Source: Prevotellaceae bacterium
GTDB taxonomy: Bacteria > Bacteroidota > Bacteroidia > Bacteroidales > UBA932
DNA length: 20,323 nt
Direction of reading: 5' to 3'
NCBI GenBank assembly: GCA_031257655.1
Contig: JAIROF010000081.1
Span: 1 to 20,323 of the forward strand
Below are positions 15,922 through 20,323 of the stretch, piece by piece; position 1 is the stretch's first letter, and every line of letters starts with the position of its first letter. A model generated the notes under the pieces. That model had not been told where the DNA came from and ran no database searches. It worked only from the letters and a program-made list of their open reading frames with translations. The translations under genes were made by a program, and so were the position numbers.

Positions 15922-16998
15922 ATGAAAAAGAAAGGTATTCGTTGGATTTCCATTGTGCTGGCAGCCGCGCTGCTGGGAATCCTGCTGGCATTTCGCTACC
16001 TCAACGGCAACGGCTCGCAGGAGCGCAAACCGGCAGAGGAAGCCCCGCCAAAACGTCCCCCGCTGAGCGTGCGCAGCGTGGCGATTTCCCCCAAGCCCAT
16101 CATTGAGTACATCACCGGCACGGGAACGCTCACCGCTTCGGAGGAGGTCGATTTGTCGTTCGAATCGTCGGGACGCATCACGGTGCTGAACATAGACGAA
16201 GGGCAAAAGGTGCAAAAGGGTACGCTGCTGGCCAAAATTAACGACAGCGAGCTGCAGGCGCAGCGCGATAAAATCAACGTGCAGCTCAAGCTGGCCGAAG
16301 ACCGCGAGCAGCGCCAGCGCACGCTGGTGGAGCGCGAAGCCATTAGCCGCGAAAGCTACGAGCAGTCGCTGGCCGAAATGCAGGCGCTAAAGGCCGACCT
16401 TGCCCAGATAGAAGCCAAAATAGAAAAAGCGAGCATCTTTGCACCGTTCGACGGCATGGTGGGCTTGCGCTACACCAGCGAAGGCGCATTTGTTTCGCCC
16501 GGAACGCTGGTGACCAAGCTGGTCTGCATATCGCCGCTCAAGGTTGATTTTGCCATCGCCGAGCGCTATATCGGCAACGTGCACACCGGCATGACCGTGT
16601 TTTTTACGGTAGAAGGCTACCTTAAACCTTTTGAAGCGAAGGTGTACGCCATAGAGCCTAACGTGGACGTCAAAACGCGCACTTTTGCCATGCGCGCCCT
16701 GTACCCCAATGCGCGCGAAACCCTTAAACCCGGGCGCTCCATTTCCGTAGAGCTGCACCTCCGCCTGTTCAACGACGCCATTTCTATCCCCACCGAAGCG
16801 CTTATTCCCGAAATGGACGGCACGCTGGTGTACGTGTACCGGAGCGGAAAAGCGCAGCCCGTACCCGTGCAAACGGGCATCCGTACCGAAACCGAAATTC
16901 AAATTACCTCGGGGCTGGCCGTTGGCGATACGCTCATCACCTCCGGTATTTTGCAGCTGCGTACAGGCTTGCCCGTGCAGCTGACCGAAATCCGTTAG
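15922..16998 (+). CDS. RND efflux periplasmic adaptor subunit (membrane fusion protein)
   Basis: This 358-residue protein has one N-terminal membrane anchor (about 7-25). A linker rich in Pro, Lys and Glu precedes the standard adaptor layout: a first barrel/lipoyl half (GRITVLNIDEGQKVQKGTLL, about 89-108), an alpha-helical hairpin (about 112-165; QRTLVEREAISRESYEQS), the second lipoyl half (IFAPFDGMVGLR), a beta barrel and a membrane-proximal domain. In the family it bridges an inner-membrane RND transporter and an outer-membrane channel. Neither partner gene follows: the next 290 bp are non-coding or decayed and the following genes point the other way. It may work with components elsewhere or be a leftover of a broken operon. 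Confidence 0.9.
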   Translation: MKKKGIRWISIVLAAALLGILLAFRYLNGNGSQERKPAEEAPPKRPPLSVRSVAISPKPIIEYITGTGTLTASEEVDLSFESSGRITVLNIDEGQKVQKGTLLAKINDSELQAQRDKINVQLKLAEDREQRQRTLVEREAISRESYEQSLAEMQALKADLAQIEAKIEKASIFAPFDGMVGLRYTSEGAFVSPGTLVTKLVCISPLKVDFAIAERYIGNVHTGMTVFFTVEGYLKPFEAKVYAIEPNVDVKTRTFAMRALYPNARETLKPGRSISVELHLRLFNDAISIPTEALIPEMDGTLVYVYRSGKAQPVPVQTGIRTETEIQITSGLAVGDTLITSGILQLRTGLPVQLTEIR

Positions 16999-17027
16999 CG
17001 CGAAAATGCCGGTGCGGGGCGGCGCTA

Positions 17028-17200
17028 TAGCCGCTCATGAATTTCGTACTTCTCCTTTCCGATAAAAAGGATGGCGGCGTAGCGGATGCCGGTGCGGACG
17101 GAAAAATGCTGCGCCTTAAAGCCCGTTGAGCAGCATAATCTTGATGTACTTTTCGTCAAGGGAAATCGGGTCGCGGTTCGCGAGGCGGTCGAAAATGCTT
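17028..17200 (-). pseudogene. Decayed C-terminal gene fragment
   Basis: On the minus strand one frame reads IFDRLANRDPISLDEKYIKI followed by MLLNGL and a stop. A second frame continues the same sense with FKAQHFSVRTGIRYAAILFI, then GKEKYEIHERL and a stop. Shifting one base at the GGGCTTTAA site joins them into a continuous tail of about 55 residues. I do not recognise the family. The upstream part of the gene is missing. Confidence 0.4.
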
Positions 17201-17287
17201 GAGCGCAGCAAATGAGCACTTCGCCGGTGGAGCGCAGCGCTTGGGGTTTTTAGAGGTTCCCCTTATTTTACGCTGCAATTTGTGGGC

Positions 17288-17902
17288 TTATATTTTTATG
17301 GAAACGTCTATCAAAAACTGCTTTATATCTTCCGGATTTACTTCAAATCCGGGGAAGTATTTAACCTCTTCGGAATAGTTAATATCCTTATGAAAAGCCA
17401 ATTGTTGCCTGAATAGCTTCTCGGAAAACTGTTCGCTGAACAACCTTGTTGCTTCACAGGATATTTCGGCTATCGAAAAATAATTTTTTACAAGAAAATA
17501 TAAATCGACATAATCTTTCCATTTCGCTCTACGCCCCAAAGCAAACGCTTTCATTGCAGCGAGCGAAAGAAGAGTCGGCATTGTAATAATATTGCCGACA
17601 GCAACAGGATGCTCTACTTTATATGGGTAGCTGAAAAAAGTTACTTTTACGTCGTTGATATAAAAATGAAGCTGGTCAACATCTTCAAAGATTATTTTCT
17701 GACGGAAAGGAATCGTTAATAATTGTCGCTTAACTCTACTCCTATTTAGCTTGTTGAAAATAAACAAATCATAATCAATTGACTCGCGGTGCCCTATATG
17801 CAAAGCGATTGCCGTACCGCCAACTAAGTAAAAAGTACGCTTAAACTGGGAAATATAGGGAAACAATTCCTGCTGCTCGGATGTCAATATCTCATTGTGC
17901 AT
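17288..17902 (-). CDS. AbiEii-like nucleotidyltransferase (toxin-like)
   Basis: A 204-residue protein of the nucleotidyltransferase AbiEii/AbiGii superfamily. It shows G28-G29-T30-A31 (YLVGGTAIALHIGHR) and S41-I-D43-Y-D45, the metal-binding acids, plus the later motif RRAKWKDYVDLYFL. It is shorter than the AbiEii protein at 7838-8629 and clearly a different branch. The upstream gene overlaps by 11 bp and encodes a small DUF6922-like protein, so the pair has the layout of a toxin-antitoxin module. Toxicity is inferred from the family and the pairing. It is A+T-rich compared with the neighbouring core genes. Confidence 0.8.
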   Translation of the reverse strand: MHNEILTSEQQELFPYISQFKRTFYLVGGTAIALHIGHRESIDYDLFIFNKLNRSRVKRQLLTIPFRQKIIFEDVDQLHFYINDVKVTFFSYPYKVEHPVAVGNIITMPTLLSLAAMKAFALGRRAKWKDYVDLYFLVKNYFSIAEISCEATRLFSEQFSEKLFRQQLAFHKDINYSEEVKYFPGFEVNPEDIKQFLIDVSIKI

Positions 17903-18173
17903 AACGATTGAATAGCAAAGTGAAGTAATTTAAAGCCAATTCGTGATAATTATTCTTGCTGCGCTCGCTTTTGTTAATAGAATAAAAGAATATGGAAGCC
18001 ACCTTTTTAAGCCCCATTATCTTAAGCAACCTCCGAACGGTATGCATGTCGCCATAATTCAATACGGTTTCGACCAGCAGCTCATCGCTGACGGTTTCCG
18101 CTTTGTCGTCGGGTGAATACCAAAACAAAACGGCATGCTCACGGATAAAATCTTTTAATGCTTCCGACCTCAT
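17892..18173 (-). CDS. DUF6922-like small protein, probable antitoxin partner
   Basis: A 93-residue protein starting MRSEALKDFIREHAVLFWYS. The pattern (LFW..., ETVLNYGDMHTVRRLLKIMG, Y...LFNRY at the end) fits the DUF6922 family, often encoded next to AbiEii-like nucleotidyltransferases. The frame is open further upstream to 18329. However, a full consensus promoter lies at 18194-18225, so the ATG at 18173 is the sensible start; the upstream part also overlaps a repeat element. It overlaps the nucleotidyltransferase gene by 11 bp. An antitoxin role is inferred from position. Confidence 0.75.
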   Translation of the reverse strand: MRSEALKDFIREHAVLFWYSPDDKAETVSDELLVETVLNYGDMHTVRRLLKIMGLKKVASIFFYSINKSERSKNNYHELALNYFTLLFNRYAQ

Positions 18174-18193
18174 TTGTTCATCAAAAATTTTCC

Positions 18194-18225
18194 CAAAAGT
18201 ACAAAAAAAATTTCTTATTGACAAA
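18194..18225 (-). promoter_or_regulatory. Promoter of the DUF6922/nucleotidyltransferase pair
   Basis: On the minus strand TTTG (18222-18225), 20 bp, TACTTTTG (18194-18201) is a full consensus match. It fixes the start of the downstream gene at 18173, about 20 bp beyond the -7 box. Confidence 0.8.
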
Positions 18226-18255
18226 ATAATTTGCGACTTGCAGACTGCCGACATG

Positions 18256-18450
18256 TATACTCCGCACGGTCGAAAGCGGCGATTTGTTTTTTTAGCGCAC
18301 CAGCTGGCGCAGATTTTTATGATTTGCACAGATTTTAGCCATTTGGCTGCGCCGAGCTCCGCTACGCTCCGGTTCTTCAGCTGCGTACATCATAAAAATC
18401 TGCGCCAGCTGCGCGCTATTTTTGTACAAAACCATGCCGAGCGCAGTATA
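18256..18450 (+). repeat. Palindromic MITE-like element F, copy 1 (195 bp)
   Basis: The ends are imperfect inverted repeats (TATACTCCGCACGGT and GCCGAGCGCAGTATA). Inside, AGCGCACCAGCTGGCGCAGA...TTTATGAT (18294-18323) pairs with 18389-18417. The full length matches the reverse complement of 19715-19879, except for a 30-bp central insertion here. There is no coding capacity, so it would be non-autonomous. Confidence 0.8.
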
Positions 18451-18477
18451 GCGTATGCAGTATGGGGAGCCTCCGAA

Positions 18478-18508
18478 TTGGAAATCTCGTAGTTTTCGCC
18501 TAATTTTG
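18478..18508 (+). promoter_or_regulatory. Promoter of recF
   Basis: TTG (18478-18480), 20 bp, TAATTTTG (18501-18508) fits the Bacteroidota pattern with a perfect -7 box. The ATG at 18534 follows 25 bp later. Confidence 0.7.
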
Positions 18509-18533
18509 CAGCGCAACAACGCTCAACATTCCC

Positions 18534-19622
18534 ATGCACCTTAAACATTTATCGGTCGTAAATTTCAAGAATATCCGCCAGCTGGAGCTGGAACCTGCCG
18601 ACAAGCTCACGTGCTTAGTGGGCAACAACGGCGTGGGAAAAACCAACCTGCTCGATGCGCTCTACCTGCTATCCCTCTGCAAAAGCAGCATGGGGCTTAC
18701 CGACAGGCAGTGCATTTGCCACGGCGAAGACTTCTTTCTGGTCAAGGGAACCTACGAGGTGCGCGGCGGCGAGGAAACGGTATCCTGCGGCTGCACGCGC
18801 GCCGACGGCAAGGTCTTCAAGCGCAACGCCACCGCCTACGAGCGGCTTGCCGACCATATCGGGATGCTACCGCTCGTCATGATTTCGCCCGCCGACAGCG
18901 CCCTTATCAGCGAATCCGGCGAAGAGCGCCGCCGCTACCTGAACAGCGTCATTGCGCAGCTGGACAGGGGCTACCTCGACGCCGTGACGCGCTACGGAAA
19001 AGCGCTACAGCAGCGGAATAAGATGCTCAAAAACGCCGGCTCGCTCAGCTACGACCTGCTGGAGGTCATAGACAGCCTGCTGAGCGACTGCGCTGCGCAG
19101 GTGTTCTGCAAGCGCGCGCTGCTGCTGGACGACCTCACGCCGCTTTTCCAAAAGTACTACGAGCTGATATCGCAGGGAAAGGAGCGCGTGCAGCTGGCGT
19201 ACGTGTCCGACCTCAAGGACAAAAGCCTGCTTGAGGTGCTAAAGCAAAACTTTGCGCGCGACTGCGCGCTACAGTTCACCTCGTCGGGCGTGCACCGCGA
19301 CGACGTGGCCATGCACCTCGACGGCTACCCCATACGGAAGCTGGGCTCGCAGGGGCAGCAAAAAACCATGCTCCTGGCGCTGAAGCTGGCGCAGGTAGAG
19401 CTCCTCCAGCAGCGATTGGGCGTACCCCCCATGCTCCTGCTCGACGATATTTTTGACAAGCTCGACATGCAGCGCGTCGAAAGCCTCATTGGGGTCATAT
19501 CGCACAGCGCTTTTGGGCAAATTTTTTTGACCGACAGCAACAAGGTGCGGATAGACCACCTCCTGCGCGAAGTGCAGTGGGAATACAAAGTGCTGGAGGT
19601 AAAAGGCGGCGAGTTTATCTAA
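18534..19622 (+). CDS. recF: DNA replication and repair protein RecF
   Basis: This 362-residue SMC-like ATPase loads RecA at single-stranded gaps together with RecO and RecR. The Walker A motif GNNGVGKTN lies at 30-38 and the ABC-type signature GSQGQQKT at 271-278. Walker B MLLLDDIFDKLD is at 300-311, and the D-loop region and final LTDSN (332-336) follow. The length is typical. It stands alone rather than beside dnaN or gyrB, as is usual in Bacteroidota. Copies of palindromic element F lie on both sides in opposite orientation, and a long inverted repeat begins 5 bp after the stop codon. Confidence 0.96.
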   Translation: MHLKHLSVVNFKNIRQLELEPADKLTCLVGNNGVGKTNLLDALYLLSLCKSSMGLTDRQCICHGEDFFLVKGTYEVRGGEETVSCGCTRADGKVFKRNATAYERLADHIGMLPLVMISPADSALISESGEERRRYLNSVIAQLDRGYLDAVTRYGKALQQRNKMLKNAGSLSYDLLEVIDSLLSDCAAQVFCKRALLLDDLTPLFQKYYELISQGKERVQLAYVSDLKDKSLLEVLKQNFARDCALQFTSSGVHRDDVAMHLDGYPIRKLGSQGQQKTMLLALKLAQVELLQQRLGVPPMLLLDDIFDKLDMQRVESLIGVISHSAFGQIFLTDSNKVRIDHLLREVQWEYKVLEVKGGEFI

Positions 19623-19714
19623 GGCGTTGCGCTGATTATAAATCATTTGCGGTAGCTGGATGATGAGGTTGGCGTTCATGCTATATCTCTCTGACAATGA
19701 GGTTGTTTTGTTGT

Positions 19715-19879
19715 TATACTGCGCTCGGCATAGCTTTGCGTAAAAATAGCACGCGGATGGCGCAGATTTTTATGATTTACGCAGCTGAAGAAAGGGCTAA
19801 AATCTGTGCAAATCATAAAAAATCTACGCCATCTGCGTGCTAAAAAAACAAATCGTAGCTTTCGACCGAGCGGAGTATA
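19715..19879 (-). repeat. Palindromic MITE-like element F, copy 2 (165 bp)
   Basis: This is the reverse-oriented copy of 18256-18450, lacking the 30-bp central insertion. The terminal inverted repeats TATACTGCGCTCGGC and GACCGAGCGGAGTATA are kept, as is the inner pair around GGCGCAGATTTTTATGATTT. Confidence 0.8.
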
Positions 19880-19880
19880 A

Positions 19881-19930
19881 ACCGAGCGCAACGAGCTCAC
19901 GAACACCTAAAAAATAAGCACGAGCGAGTA
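19881..19930 (-). repeat. Dispersed repeat D, copy 2
   Basis: This matches the reverse complement of 9581-9629. It begins with ACCGAGCGCA, and the same 10 bp follow immediately after it at 19931-19940, so it is bracketed by an exact direct repeat. Confidence 0.75.
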
Positions 19931-20074
19931 ACCGAGCGCAGCACAACAACAAAACAACCTCAGCATCAGATAGATATAGTGTGAACGCCAACCTCATCAC
20001 CTCATTATCGCAAACGGCTTGTAATCAGCACAATACTTGCCGTCTCGTGCAATTATATGACATCACCCCATTAT

Positions 20075-20323
20075 TTATCTTACTACTTTCCAATAACCGC
20101 CTTTGTTGGGACCAATACGCATAAGTAAACCTTTGCTTTTGAGTTTTGATATGTTTGCTTTTATGTTTCTGGTATTTATTTTCGTTTTTTTGCTTAACTC
20201 GTGAATCGTAACAAACTCATTCTTGGATATTTCTATTAGTAGCGCGTCTTGTATCAAGGTCACTTTTTTGGTGTCTTTTTTGGTGTCTCTTTTGGTGTCT
20301 TTTTTGGTGTCTTTTATATCTTT
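20075..20323 (-). CDS. C-terminal part of a winged-helix protein, probably AlbA_2/Schlafen-type ATP-binding regulator (partial)
   Basis: The frame is open to the right edge of the window, so only the last 82 codons are seen. They comprise a linker of four DTKK/DTKR units encoded by a 12-bp tandem repeat, then a winged-helix domain (LIEISKNEFVTIHELSKKTK ... LKSKGLLMRIGPNKGGYWKV). The ending RIGPNKGGYWKV after a low-complexity Lys/Thr linker is typical of the C-termini of RecG-like or AlbA_2-domain ATP-binding proteins of Bacteroidota, which is my best guess. A start at the GTG at 20263 as a stand-alone 62-residue regulator is possible but less likely. Confidence 0.6.
   Translation of the reverse strand, partial: KDIKDTKKDTKRDTKKDTKKVTLIQDALLIEISKNEFVTIHELSKKTKINTRNIKANISKLKSKGLLMRIGPNKGGYWKVVR

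Larger units (their letters stand above)
18174..18533. other. Divergent intergenic region with palindromic element copy 1
   Basis: The region holds two outward-facing promoters (18194-18225 leftward, 18478-18508 rightward). Between them lies the 195-bp palindromic element at 18256-18450. No gene is seen. Confidence 0.75.
19627..20033. repeat. Composite palindrome with 103-bp inverted arms
   Basis: The left arm (19627-19729) and right arm (19931-20033) align without gaps as inverted repeats at about 80% identity, including a shared GATGAGGTTGGCGTTCA and GAGGTTGTTTTGTTGTT. Between the arms lie element F copy 2 and repeat D copy 2. The structure could fold into a very long hairpin and may also act as a transcription barrier after recF. 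Confidence 0.85.
19623..20074. other. Non-coding region made of nested repeats
   Basis: Nearly the whole 452 bp is accounted for by the outer inverted repeat, element F copy 2 and repeat D copy 2, listed separately. No gene is supported. Confidence 0.75.

Noticed and set aside
18174..18329. Upstream extension of the DUF6922-like gene to 18329
   Set aside because: The extension crosses the full consensus promoter at 18194-18225 and part of element F, so it cannot be the translated start.

Overview
The window looks like a piece of a Bacteroidota chromosome, most likely order Bacteroidales. Four observations point there. Start codons lack Shine-Dalgarno sequences. Several genes are preceded by the Bacteroidota promoter form (TTG or TTTG, 19-21 bp, TAnnTTTG). 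One secreted protein ends in a type IX secretion (T9SS) C-terminal sorting domain. Spacers are filled with the short AATTGAGA-type minisatellites and small palindromic repeats often seen in Bacteroidales. Gene density is moderate, and the non-coding stretches are unusually rich in repeats.

Layout, left to right. 1-690 is repeat-filled spacer with a clear intrinsic terminator near its start. 691-5232 holds two G+C-rich rightward genes: a T9SS-exported endonuclease/exonuclease/phosphatase protein, and, 18 bp later, a large acyl-CoA dehydratase activase-related protein that lacks the family's usual ATPase half. 5233-5592 is a minisatellite spacer ending in a textbook promoter. 5593-7628 encodes an O-antigen ligase-like membrane protein and a WaaE-like family 2 glycosyltransferase, both for lipopolysaccharide or surface glycan assembly. 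7838-9426 (leftward) is an AbiE-type type IV toxin-antitoxin pair with a palindromic operator over its promoter. 9769-11656 (leftward) holds a family 4 glycosyltransferase broken by a frameshift, followed by a family 2 glycosyltransferase. 11657-12461 is non-coding and packed with inverted repeats.

12462-15606 (leftward) is core housekeeping: a sirtuin, then ftsY and rimO as a likely two-gene operon. 15922-16998 is a periplasmic adaptor of an RND-type efflux pump, with no pump gene after it. 16999-17287 carries a decayed reading frame. 17288-18173 (leftward) is a second AbiEii-type nucleotidyltransferase module, paired with a short DUF6922-like protein. 18534-19622 is recF. The last 250 bases hold the C-terminal end of a leftward gene, probably an AlbA_2/Schlafen-type ATP-binding regulator.

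The most unusual structure surrounds recF. Two copies of a palindromic 165-195 bp element lie in opposite orientation on either side of the gene. The downstream copy sits inside a still larger inverted repeat with 103-bp arms, making a roughly 407-bp near-palindrome that begins 5 bp after the recF stop codon. No CRISPR array, rRNA or tRNA gene was recognised. I see no clear undescribed protein system. The best candidates for novelty are the nested repeat family, the ATPase-less activase and the two toxin-antitoxin modules.
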